DNA of 64,000 nt from Diadema setosum (taxonomy: Eukaryota > Echinodermata > Echinoidea > Diadematoida > Diadematidae), in the NCBI RefSeq assembly GCF_964275005.1, contig NC_092700.1, positions 17,827,649 to 17,891,648 on the forward strand, written 5' to 3'. The notes under the pieces were generated by a model. The model made no database searches. It was not told the origin of the DNA and saw only the letters and a program-made list of their open reading frames with translations. Positions 1 through 10,048 of the stretch are shown piece by piece. Position 1 is the stretch's first letter, and each line of letters begins with the position of its first letter. The translations under genes and the position numbers were made by a program.

Positions 1-679
1 GGCACAACTAGTTAAGAGTAGAGTGCATTAATAAGTAGCATACAAATCAATAATAAAAGATCTAGCACTGTGTTTGCACACATGAGTTCTTTGGGGCTCT
101 CTTTTTCGTATTAGAATAATTATTCCTTATTAATCTACTGTATACATCGCTGAGTAATTTATCTAATGATACCCTGGGAGCGCATGTATCTCAAATTGCC
201 ACACTATGATTTTTACTCGACGAGACTTTCAATTTTTATTGTTTTCTAAGCGAGGGACCAATTCAGTTCTTAGTGTGCTATTATAACAGGTATATCTAAA
301 ACGTTGACTATCATTCATGTGGTGATTCAACCTATGAACGGGTCGGGTTGGCAATAAATAGAAAGCCTTGTTCTAATTTGTCTCAGGGTCGTTTGGAAAA
401 TATCGATATAATGCAGAGATATGAATAATGATATCATAAGCTCATTTTGTATAATGTAAGCATTAAGAGGTGTGATTTATTTTAAATATTCACAAACCAT
501 GTCAATTAGTCACGGATAGTAGATCTTCATGTCGCCAATAAGTGAATCTCGTAGACCATGCACTTTGTCTCTGAATTATCTCGCAAAATCTCGGGTGCTG
601 AGAAGGACATGCGCAAAAACCTGTGCGTACGATAAATTTCTGATTTGAGCTCATTAACAGCAACGTTGCGGTCTGACTG
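1..679. other. AT-rich non-coding DNA, probably intron of the AIG1-like gene
   Basis: No exon, RNA gene or clear repeat was found here. It lies downstream (minus-strand sense) of exon 3 of the AIG1/ADTRP-like gene, whose remaining exons are not in the window, so it should be part of that gene's third intron. Confidence 0.4.
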
Positions 680-841
680 CCTAATACACATACATGCCAA
701 GTTTCATTAGGATACCTCAACAGGTTTTGATAGTTACCTTGTCCACAAAATTCATTACGGACGGACGGAAGGACGGACGGACGGACGGACGGACAACCCG
801 AAAACATAATGCCTCCGGCACCACTTCGTGGCGGAGGCATA
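680..841 (-). mobile_element. 5'-terminal fragment of a Helentron-like (HINE) element
   Basis: Read on the minus strand, this matches the first 150 or so bases of the longer element at 42,952-44,258. It has the TATGCCTCCGCC terminus, the hairpin around CACGAAGTGGTG, a GTCC microsatellite (GGAC on the plus strand, about 758-794), then the conserved stretch ending near 'AAACTTGGCA'. The 3' hairpin end is not present to the left, so the copy is truncated or diverged. Confidence 0.55.
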
Positions 842-1624
842 AAAATGGGGCCCTAAGTGAAATATCCGATATGATAGTTGGTCTACACAAAGAGAAAATG
901 ACTTGAATGCTCAAATAATGCTGAAAGGGTTACTTTGAGCAGACATGAAAAGAAATAATTATCAGATGGGCTGCTACTGTAGAATAAAAGCTACCACTGT
1001 ATAAACTTGGCTATTTGGATTTGGCATTTGAACATTGGTTGATGGCCCTCAGAATCAAAACAGCAGATATCTGACTGTTCAATGTGCAAAGATGCATCTG
1101 AATTGATGAGAGCTTTAGGGTACTTTAGGGTACTGTATCATAATTTGTGACTTGTGCAGTGTGTAAAACTTGCTGGCATTTTCCATAATATCGTTTCCTG
1201 GATATTAACAAGGCATGATTGATCCTGCAGGCTCTTCTCTTGTATGACAGGCCATTTTAACTTGCCCACATCCAAAAATACCTTTACTAATCTACTGCGC
1301 TTATTTCTATCTAACTCGTTGCTATGTAAAATCAGAAAACAAAACAAAACAAAACAAATCAAATCAACAACAACCAGTCACTGACATTAAAGGCATAATT
1401 CACCACTTGCAGACGAAACAAAAACCCAGCTTTAGTGCTTCAAAATAGTTCTAAAATGTGAGTTTACATAGCAATAAAAACAACCAAATGTAAAAATTTG
1501 AATCAGTATGATTAATGTTAAGTATTGTTAAATATACAAAATGTGAACAATAGTTATAATAAGAATGTTTTTAGACTAAACCGTCCACAGTTATGGTTTA
1601 TTGAGAAAAATAGTTATGTCTCGG
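842..1624. other. Intronic DNA without recognised features
   Basis: No exon or clear transposon was recognised. A short AAAAC-type repeat lies near 1,338-1,362. The stretch is downstream of exon 3 of the minus-strand AIG1-like gene and probably intronic. Confidence 0.35.
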
Positions 1625-1665
1625 AAAGCCTAAGATATAAGGAGTCTCCTTATATCTTAGGCTTT
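1625..1665. repeat. Perfect 41-nt palindrome
   Basis: The two 20-nt arms, AAAGCCTAAGATATAAGGAG and its exact reverse complement, are separated by one T. It can form a hairpin or cruciform and is not the end of any transposon recognised here. It is probably the product of a local template switch. Confidence 0.85.
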
Positions 1666-1809
1666 ATTGCAAAATTTTTACATGGTAGGATGTTTTGTGA
1701 TACAGGCGACCTACAGTACACATATGCATCAAATGTGATATCTCGAACAGTTTTTAAATCACAACTCCCATTGGTAAACAGTACCTTTAAAAGAACAAAA
1801 GAGTCTTAC

Positions 1810-4800
1810 CAAAACATGGTTGAGCCACATAGGAAAATATTCATCCAGCTCCTTGGGAAAGACTAGCTGCCTGTCGATGGACCATAGTGACCAGAACATG
1901 CTGACAACCACCTGATGAAAATCCAAGAGGTTGTGAAGATTGCAACAATACAGTAATAAATGTCCACATCAACAACCAAGCATGACGACCTACAGAAAAT
2001 ACAGATCTATGAAGTGTGCAGGGTAAACTACTTTCAATTTGATAGGGTGCAATCATTGAACACCAATGCCCTTACTTGAGTAACAGAACAAACTAACCTA
2101 AAAAGATTTTGTGTATGATGGAAGAGGGTCTGTCAAAGATATGTGATATCAGAATTTAACCCTAATCAGGCTGGGGGGGGGGGGGGGGGGGGCGGAATCC
2201 GCCCCCCCTCGACGTTTCGCGCAATATCTTCGCAAAACGATAAGCTCCCACCGCGATGTTTCATGACTTTTTTCTTTCAAGTATCGCGCAACTTTTGAGA
2301 CCCAAATTGTTGCGCCCGCGCGTACCGTTTTGACGCGACGCCCGTTCGAAAAAAATTTGTCAACCCCAAAATTGCTCCAAAACGTGATTTTGTGTACAAA
2401 TCCAATGCAAATTGTGTTTTTTCAATTAATTCACATAAAAATTCATATCTTCACTTAGAATGGCCGAAATTAATTTATTTTAGCATAATAATGCTTTGAA
2501 AAATGTCTGTGTCAAATTTTGGCCAAAAATCAAACAAAAACAAAAGGTCAAAAAACAATGAAATACATAAGAAATTCAAAAAACAATAAAATACATAAGA
2601 AATTAATTTCGATACAGATTTTTTTTTATCCTAAGTCTCAGGAGAATGATACAAGAAACATTTTTAAAAAGAAATTAGCTTAATTGGAGCATAAATAAGT
2701 GATTTAGATCCCAAAACTGATTTTATGCATAAATTACAATAATTAATTAATATAAAATATAAGAAAAAATTTTCGGAGAAAGCAACCATACATTTTGATA
2801 GAATACGTCGCGGGCGTCGCGTGTGCCGATTTTCGGCGCGATCGCGCGTTCCATAGGCGAGATCTGAAGGGGGGGCGGAATCCGCCCCCCCCCCCAGATA
2901 TAGCATAGCCAAAAAAGCCCAGCCTGATTAGGGTTAATACAATTTTAAGGAAGTATTGACATCATTTTGCAAAAATTATATCCATCAGTTTGTTACCAAC
3001 AATCCACTGTAAGTGTCTTTTGTGATGTCATGAAGGGAATATGCAGTTATGACTTTATGATTACAGTAACTCCAGTCCAACTCTCGCTGTTCATGCTGAT
3101 GTGCATATGAAGTGTTTGTAAAGCGTGCATGTATTGGTTTTTACACTGACCATGGCCTGCCGGGCCAGGAAGTGGCTAGATCCTGAGCTGTATCTCCTAC
3201 ACACAGGAATCCACACACCAACACCATTGTGATATCACCTAATCAAGGAGCACTACAAACTGATGTCATTCAAACAAACAGACACACACATGCATACGAC
3301 GTATACACAAAACCCAAGCAAGCAACCCCCCCCCCAAAAAAAAAAAAAATACTTATAGGAAACCAAAACCCAAAGAGAAATATGAATTGAGTGAAAGCAG
3401 CAACATTAGTAGAACACATCAGTGAAAGTTTGAGGAAAATCAGACAATCAATGCAAAAGTCATGCATTTTTAAAGTTTTGGTGTTGGAACCACTGGATGA
3501 GGAGACTACTAGAGGTTATGATGTCATGTGCAAACAACAATATAAAGAAAATATAAAGGGAATTCCACAAAAATTCACTTTTGTAGCATAATCAAAGAGC
3601 ACTTGACTAACCGCTTTCAGAAAACATCAATGTCAGTATCAAGTTGGTGGAAGGTGTAATTTTTATGACAAATGAATTTTTGTGGAATTCCCTTCATATT
3701 TTCTTTATATTGTTGTCCACACATACGACATAATCCCTAGTAGTCTCCTCCTCCAACGGTTCCAACACCAAAATGTTTAAAAAATTCATATCTTTTGCAT
3801 CGACTGTTCAATTTTCCTCAAGCTTTCACTGATGTACATTCTACTAATGTTGCTGCTTTCACTCAATCCACATTTTTTTCTCTTTGGGTTTTGGTTTCCT
3901 TTAAAAGCCTGACATGTTTAATAGCACTTGCTAGTTGAGAATATTTGATGAAATGTATTGTGCTGTACACAGTGAGACGTTTGAATGCAATCACATGACT
4001 TCTGATCCTGTTGTGCCTAGATTTAGTTCTATCTCAGAAATCCACTCTAAAATTTTATCAATTTCATAGAGAAAAAAAAATCTCTGCAGAACAGTGTAAA
4101 AAATTATCAAAATTGGATAAGAAATAAGGAAGTTATGACATTCTGAAGTTTCAAAATCTTTCCGATTTCACTTCTTGACCAGTTGTCATGAATACTCAAA
4201 TCAATGTGATGATATCATGCTCTCACAATTTCTCATTCACTTCTATACAAAAATGACAAAAATCTCATATTTCAGCTGTATAGATATAAACTTGCCTAGA
4301 AACAACACAAAATTAAAAAGAACCAATGTTACCAGGTACTCAGAGATATTTTGGTATGGGGATATGCTTTTACCTGTATTGGCTAAAAATAACTTTTTCT
4401 GAATTTCATATATAACATACATGAAAACTTGTGAGGGTATGACATCAACTCTCTCATTTCAATATTATATTCATAATGATTGGTCAAGAAATGTATTTTG
4501 CAAAAATGTGAAATTTCAAACTATTGTGTCTTCTTTATATCTTACCCAATTTTTGTCATTTTTAGAACACTCTGTACGGATTTTTTTCTTCAGGGTTCAT
4601 ACTCTCTCTCATGAATTGAATTCCATGACTTTCCATGACCTTTTTAGCCAGAATTCCATGACCTTTCCATGACTTTTATACAATTTTTTTAATGTTTTTT
4701 TTTTTTAACATATTAGACTGAAAATTAGATCTCGAATCAAAGCAAAGCAAAGGGGGTACCTACACATCTCACACAAACAACAGACAAACTTAAACTTTTA

Positions 4801-7127
4801 TAATTTTTGCAATTCCATGACTTTCCATGACCTTTTGATGAAAATATCAGTTTTTCATGACTTTCAAGGCCTGGAAAAAGACTAATAGCCAAATTCCATG
4901 ACTTTCCAGGTTTTCCATGACCCGTATGAACCCTGTTCTTTCTATCTTCTGGAGGTTTTTTTATTTTTATTTTTTGGGTGGATTTCCTCTTTTCCTCTAT
5001 GAGACTTTTGTTCTGTGTGAAAGGACACATAAACTCCAAAGTGAATTGGGATAATGGGATGTAAAACAGCATAAACCAGCAAAAGTGACTTCTTTCAAAA
5101 TAAGCTCTATGTGGTCTCATGACCATCATAGTAGAACTTTCGCTTATTGTACATTGACTCTTGAACCCCCCCCCCCCCCCCCCCACCCTTGTCCCATCAT
5201 ACACAAAATCTTTTTAGGCTTAATATTAACTTCTAGAAATAACCTTGGTAATGTTCCAGCAGGAAAATGTGCATCAAGTATAGTATCTCAAGCTATGACT
5301 GCAATTTCATCTTGCTGTTCTATCAAAAGTTTCGTAGTTCAGCTGATAATATGATGTACACTATTCCCAGAGACTTACCAATGCTATGGGAAAGGCCACA
5401 GCACACAGAAACCAATCTCTGATGGCGATGAGGTATTTTGTCACAGAGCTCTTATTGTCACGGGTCACAAGATCCACTACATCCGTGAAGAAGGAAAAGA
5501 AGAAGTAGAACATCTGGAAGAACTGTGGGAAGACAAAAATAACATGGCATGAGGAAAATAATCTTCCATCATCAGAAATTCAAACACAGTGGCCCGAATT
5601 CACGAAGGTGGTACAAATAAAACCATGGTTTAAACCATGGACAAAAACCACGGAGCGCCAAGTGTCGCGTGGAATATTTCGTTACGAATTCAGTCATTTC
5701 GTCGATGAAATGATTATTTTGTAACGAAATGACATTTTGTATAACTAAATGAACATTTCGTCCACGAAATGATACTTTCGTTAACGAAACGGTAATTTTG
5801 TCGACGAAATGACCAATTTCGTAACGAAATATTCCACGCGACACTTGGCGCTCCATGGTTTTTGTCCATGGTTTAAACCATGGTTTCATTTGTACCACCT
5901 TCGTGAATTCGGGCCAGTGTCTGTAGGACTGTACATGTACAGTACTGGTTGAGGTGGGGATTCATGTTTTGAACATTCCTAAGTGAGATAATGAGAAACC
6001 TCTTATGAAATATGAAAAAGCATGTAATTTCAAGAAGGATTCAACGTTTATTTGATGAAAATTGGTTTTCAAATGGCTGAGGAGGATATCCAAAAAAAAA
6101 AGTGATAATAATAAAAGGCGACAGGCCACGCCTTTTATTAGGATCTCTTTGTTTCACATTGTTTTTGGATATCTCAGCCATTTCAAAACCGTTTTTCATC
6201 AAATAAACTTTTGATACCCCATAGAATTGCATGCTCTTTGACATCTCATAGAGTGGTTTCTGAATATCTCGCAAAACGTTAAAAGCTAAATCCTCACCTC
6301 AACCAGAACTGTACATACCCTTTAAAGCTTTTAACAATACAGAAATTACCGTGTATCTTTCACACTAACCGCAGCAGCGACCCCATACGGACAAATACGT
6401 ACGGAGGTTTACTGTGTTACAGCGCCCCGCGACGGGGTTACTTTCACACATGTATATGTTACTAAACATTTGCTGCACAAACAATTATTTGTGGTAGAGT
6501 AACTAAGGGATCGTAACATTAAAAACTTATGACAAATGCACGTAAGGACAAACCGCAAGTATTGCTCTATTTACACTATACAGTTCCAATCTAACAAAGC
6601 TTTCCTACATGCATTTTTCATTTCATATTTCACTTAAATTTAATAACCTTACACCATACACTGTAGCTAGGGGTAAATCTACCGTACATAGAATCCGCAT
6701 ATAGTAGACCTACATCATATGTAGATTTTACCCAGCCCGCCCTCAGCCTCAGGCCCTATCTTAATTTACTCTAGACAACCTCTAATTCTCTACTACTAGA
6801 TAATGGCATCAACAAACGATATAGGCCTACAAATTTACTTTGTTTTGAGAGTTTCTAGCATAAGTCAACTCATCACCCAACGCAAAAATCAATAATATGG
6901 GACCGTTTTGTTGCCTTTCACGCGTGGCTATCAACGACCTCATCATCACTTACCAGGCACCACATCGTCAAGAATTTCGCGTCGCCTCCAAACTGTCTCT
7001 CTTCTGGACGCATATCAGAGGAATTCAGAGGTGGATACACATACAGGCAATAGTAATAATATGAACAGCCATAATACAGGGAAATAATGGCGTGATACGC
7101 TTTACCGATACCGCTTGCGCTTGCCAT
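1810..7127 (-). CDS. AIG1/ADTRP-like membrane threonine hydrolase, first three exons (3' end outside window)
   Basis: Three minus-strand exons join in phase 0: exon 1 7127-6954 (58 codons), exon 2 5522-5379 (48) and exon 3 1911-1810 (34). Donors are GTAAGT, GTAAGT and GTAAGA; the acceptors end CCCACAG and TTCATCAG. The 140 joined residues follow the androgen-induced gene 1 family: a first membrane span near residues 10-31, FGGDAKFLTMWCL (51-58 begins span 2), FFTDVVDL, LIAIRDWFLCAVAFPIAL, then VFPKELDEYFPMWLNHVL. Family members are multi-pass membrane hydrolases of fatty-acid esters of hydroxy fatty acids. The catalytic Thr of human AIG1 (Thr43 in KFLT) aligns with Thr54. The catalytic His would be the first residue of exon 4, beyond the window edge. 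The ATG has a good context (A at -3, G at +4). Complete proteins of the family have about 230-240 residues, so roughly 60% is visible. AIG1 versus ADTRP cannot be decided here. Confidence 0.88.
2160..2933. mobile_element. piggyBac-like TTAA-target MITE (intron 2 of the AIG1-like gene)
   Basis: It is flanked by TTAA on both sides (2156-2159 and 2934-2937). The terminal inverted repeat CCCTAATCAGGCTGGG ends as CCCAGCCTGATTAGGG. CCC termini at a duplicated TTAA are the hallmark of piggyBac-type elements. Just inside each end lies a G-run, then CGGAATCCG, then a C-run; the left G-run is about 22 nt. There is no transposase frame, so it is non-autonomous. Confidence 0.85.
3357..3900. mobile_element. 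Palindromic TTAA-family MITE (AGGGAACGCAAACCC family), old copy
   Basis: The arms are long inverted repeats starting AGGAAACCAAAACCCAAAGAG on the left and mirrored on the right. The internal sequence (AGCAGCAACATTAGTAGAAC) is shared with 16,260-16,788 and about 35,130-35,690. TTAA follows the right end; the left target copy is eroded next to a C10A14 tract at 3,326-3,349. No protein is encoded. Confidence 0.75.
4080..4590. mobile_element. Diverged inverted-repeat element, unclassified
   Basis: The left part around 'AAAATTGGATAAGAAATAA' is roughly reverse-complementary to the right part around 4,530-4,575. Similarity is partial and no target duplication was recognised. It may be an old MITE. 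Confidence 0.3.
4591..4935. mobile_element. hAT-like MITE with CAGGGTTCATAC termini
   Basis: The ends CAGGGTTCATAC and GTATGAACCCTG are inverted repeats, and the interior carries repeated 'AATTCCATGACTTTCCATGA' in both orientations. A CAGGG terminus is typical of hAT elements. The 8-bp flanks (TTTTTCTT, TTCTTTCT) match only partly. About 345 bp, non-coding. Confidence 0.7.
5166..5184 (+). repeat. Poly-C tract of 19 nt
   Basis: A run of 19 C in intron 2 of the AIG1-like gene, one of many long C or G runs in the window. Confidence 0.9.
5591..5915. mobile_element. Near-perfect palindromic MITE, intron 1 of the AIG1-like gene
   Basis: The ends GGCCCGAATTCACGAAGG and its mirror form inverted arms of about 100 bp that also contain CCATGGTTTAAACCATGG. 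The 3-bp flank AGT is repeated on both sides (5588-5590 and 5916-5918), which would suit a Harbinger-type insertion. The centre consists of repeated CGAAATGA and TCATTTCG words, so the middle is a small foldback array too. No protein is encoded. Confidence 0.75.
5925..6321. mobile_element. TTAA MITE, family 1 (AGGGACTGTACAG termini)
   Basis: The arms are inverted repeats containing CTGGTTGAGGTGGGGATT and 'GGATATCTCAGCCATTTC'. The right end CCCT is followed by TTAA (6322-6325). Other copies lie at 13,672, 23,631, 34,937, 57,978 and 60,801. The left end is slightly altered and stands ten bases from the neighbouring palindromic MITE. Confidence 0.8.
6322..6953. other. Intron 1 (5' part) of the AIG1-like gene, no other feature
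   Basis: AT-rich sequence between a MITE and the exon 1 donor. No exon or classified repeat was seen. Confidence 0.4.
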
Positions 7128-7299
7128 GATTTTGCCGAGGTCACTAGCTCGCATACAGCGTAAATGGCGGCGGATTTTGCTGTGTGTGGTGCAAAGAGAT
7201 TTTCCCCAGTCTCTTTGGTGTGGTGTGATGTTGAGCTTTGATGTGTACTGAGTACAGTATGCACGCAGCATGCAAATTGCGCAATCATACGGATGACCC

Positions 7300-7338
7300 G
7301 GGTAATACCCAAAGAGGGTAACCTCTTTGGTATTACCC
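7300..7338. promoter_or_regulatory. Hairpin upstream of the AIG1-like exon 1
   Basis: GGGTAATACCCAAAGAGG and its near-exact reverse complement are separated by four bases, about 170-210 bp upstream of the proposed ATG at 7127. It lies in the promoter or 5' UTR. Any regulatory role is inference. Confidence 0.35.
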
Positions 7339-7834
7339 AAAAAGATGCTCTTTTATTACCCATGCCCTACACCACGACCTCTGCTTATAGTATCACGTCG
7401 TTTGCCCATCCTGAGAGCTAAAAAATGCCGTCATAATATGCCCATAGCTGATAGACCCATAGGCATTATCATCCACCCCGCTTAGACTGGCAATCCAAAC
7501 CAACGACGACATTTAATAATTTTGTAATATTTGGTATTTATTATCTTATGGATCAAAAATTTATCCTCTAGTGATTGGTCTTGTTGGTTGAAATAGCTTC
7601 AGGTGATTATAGAATATTTTCAGCTATGTCAGAATGTTGGTATTATGTTTGACACTCCATAAAGTACTATTTGCAAAATGACGTCACTTCTATCATGACA
7701 TTTTGCAATGTATTTGCAAAACTAGAGATCCCAGCAGTGCCAGCACTACTTCTGAGAGCGCAGACCTCCGCCAGGCACCTATGATTTCCACCAATGGATC
7801 TTTAATTGTTCTTCCTTTCTTTACTGAGTGTATA
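7339..7834. other. Intergenic or intronic DNA without recognised features
   Basis: No exon or repeat was recognised. If 14,585-14,815 is an alternative first exon, this is intron. Confidence 0.35.
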
Positions 7835-8827
7835 CACTCAGCAAAAATAAAGTAAACACTTTTTCAAGTTCATATTTCTCATAGAAAATTTGGCTAAATT
7901 TTATTATTAATGTTTTATATACCATGTTAAAGGTAATTTAATTGGCTATCAACCTGGTAGTTCAATAAAAAGGTGACTTTACACATACACATTCGTGTTT
8001 TTTTTCTTCCAAAGCACAAAAGTAAAAATTGCAAAAATGGGCAAGTTGTCATTCATATGCGTATGTGCTCTTCCATGTTACAATGACAACAGAGACAATA
8101 AAAAAAAAAAATAAGTTTCAAAAATCATCCTATGATCTCTATAATAATTTTGTAGCCCGCAAAAATGAAAAAAGGCGAAAATTAATGGAGAAAATCAAGA
8201 ATCTTCTGTCAAATCCAAATTCAAATGGCATGAAAGAGGCAATATTAACAAAAATTGTGGAAATTTCACGTTATTTCAAATCAAGAACTTTGAAAATGAT
8301 ACTTGGTTTTTGAATTTGTCTCATGAATTCTTAAATTCCTAAATCAATAGAATGAAATAAAGAAAGTCTGTCCATTTTATCACCTTTGCGGCTTACTCCC
8401 TGTGTCATCTGAAGTTAGATTTGACTGCAAACTCCTATTTTCCCCTTTAGTTTCCCCACTTTGTTTGTGTTTGAGGATATAAAGAGATACAATGGGACGA
8501 AAACTTATTTTTGCTATTACATTCATGTCTCTCATTGTGTTAAATTTGGTCTTCTGTTATCATTGTTATCCTGAAGGGCATTTGCAAATGAACGACAAAA
8601 TGTCAATTTTTGCAATTTTTACTTTTGTGTCTTGAAGGACAAAAATCAATGTATTCACTCATATATGAAATTTCCCTTTGTATCAACCTACCAGGTTGAT
8701 AGCCAATTGAATAAACTTTAATATGGTATATGACACAATGATTTTTATTACAATCTTCTATGAAAAATATATGCTGGAAAAAGTGTTTACTTTCTTCTTC
8801 TTTTTTTTTTTTTTTTTTTGCTGAGTG
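7835..8827. mobile_element. Tc1/mariner-type MITE, about 1 kb
   Basis: The termini CACTCAGCAAAAATAAAGTA and the mirrored TTTTTGCTGAGTG are each flanked by TA (7833-7834, 8828-8829). The arms extend about 200 bp as inverted repeats, including GGCTATCAACCTGGTAG. The 94-codon frame in the middle shows no DDE transposase motif, so the copy is non-autonomous. The right T-run has grown to about 20 nt. Confidence 0.8.
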
Positions 8828-9099
8828 TAATTTATATATTTTTTCTAAAACATGCGCTTTCCTCGCCAGGATAAAGCGCTTTAATGCCATTTTAGGTTTT
8901 TATCACATATATATCAGTGTTCGAATTCGTCTTTAGACGCTCAAGATCAGCAACTCAGCAATCAAATTTCAACTTGCGCCAATCAATTTGACCCTATATA
9001 CGAGCAACGGTATTCGTCAATAGTCATTTAAAGTCGTCCATGCCTAACATCTCCGTTCCTTCGATCGGTCATTCGAAAAGGGATGGTATAAATAGGGCC
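8828..9099. other. Spacer without recognised features
   Basis: No coding or repeat signal was recognised between the mariner-type MITE and the inverted repeat that follows. Confidence 0.35.
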
Positions 9100-10048
9100 T
9101 ATTAGTCCATGGGCCAAGACCCGAAAAATGGGTTGTTGGTACCATCTGAGGTGGCACAACCTTTTTGGTGTCAGTTTGTTTGTCGGGCATAGATATGCTT
9201 ATCAAGCTATGATAGCATTTCCAAATGAGTAGCTTAGTCATAATAAATGAATTTTTAACCAATTTGGTCTCGTTTTTATATCCCTATACTTCTGAATCGA
9301 AACTAAACCGCTATACAAAGAAGAGCACTGCCTCCTTATGTCCACAGGTGTTCTGTTGTAAACGCGGTGCGCTTAGTCTTTATTCAAGGCAGCGAAGGGA
9401 ATATCCAAAGGGTTATGATGTCCACAGCTGTCACGCGGTGCGCTTAGTCTTTATCTAGACCAATGTACCGTTACCATATTTAAAGTTCCTCATAAAAGGG
9501 ATTATCTATACTGTTTTTATACTACCCTATCAACAAATACATCAGTTTTAAACAAAAATCACTCTGTTCATTTACGATATCATTCATTATAATGTATCGT
9601 AGTGTACCGGTACATTGTTTTTGCATTATCTTATATTGTTGGAGGTAAATAAAGCAACATTGGCGTGGTATCAGCGTTTTCACCGTAGCGTTTTCGCTGG
9701 AAAATGATAAATAATTGAAAGATGCGGTAAAATTCACGAGGAATTGCTTTTGTTGTTGTTGTTGGTTTTTTTTTTTTTAGATAAAAGGATATACACTGTA
9801 TCATACGCTTTGGATATTCCCTTCGCCGTCTAGAATAAAGACTAAGCGCTGTGGACATCATAACCTTTGGATATTCCCTTCGCTGCCTTGAATAAAGACT
9901 AAGCGCACCGCGTTTACAACAGAACACCTGTGAACATACCACAGGGCTGCATTTTACAGCTCTATGGAACATACAGAAGACAGTGCTCTTCTTTGTATAG
10001 CGGTTAGTTTCGATTCAGAAGTATAGGGATATAACAACGAGACCCAAC

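Noticed and set aside
502-914. Frames rich in PSVRPSV or GRKDGRTDGR
   Set aside because: They translate the GGAC/GTCC microsatellite and hairpin of the Helentron-like element; the same happens at 42,886-43,223.
1525-1866. 113-codon plus-strand frame
   Set aside because: It has no recognisable domain and overlaps, antisense, the well-supported exon 3 of the AIG1-like gene.
8029-8313. 94-codon frame inside the mariner-type MITE
   Set aside because: Lys-rich, no DDE or helix-turn-helix pattern; too short for a transposase.
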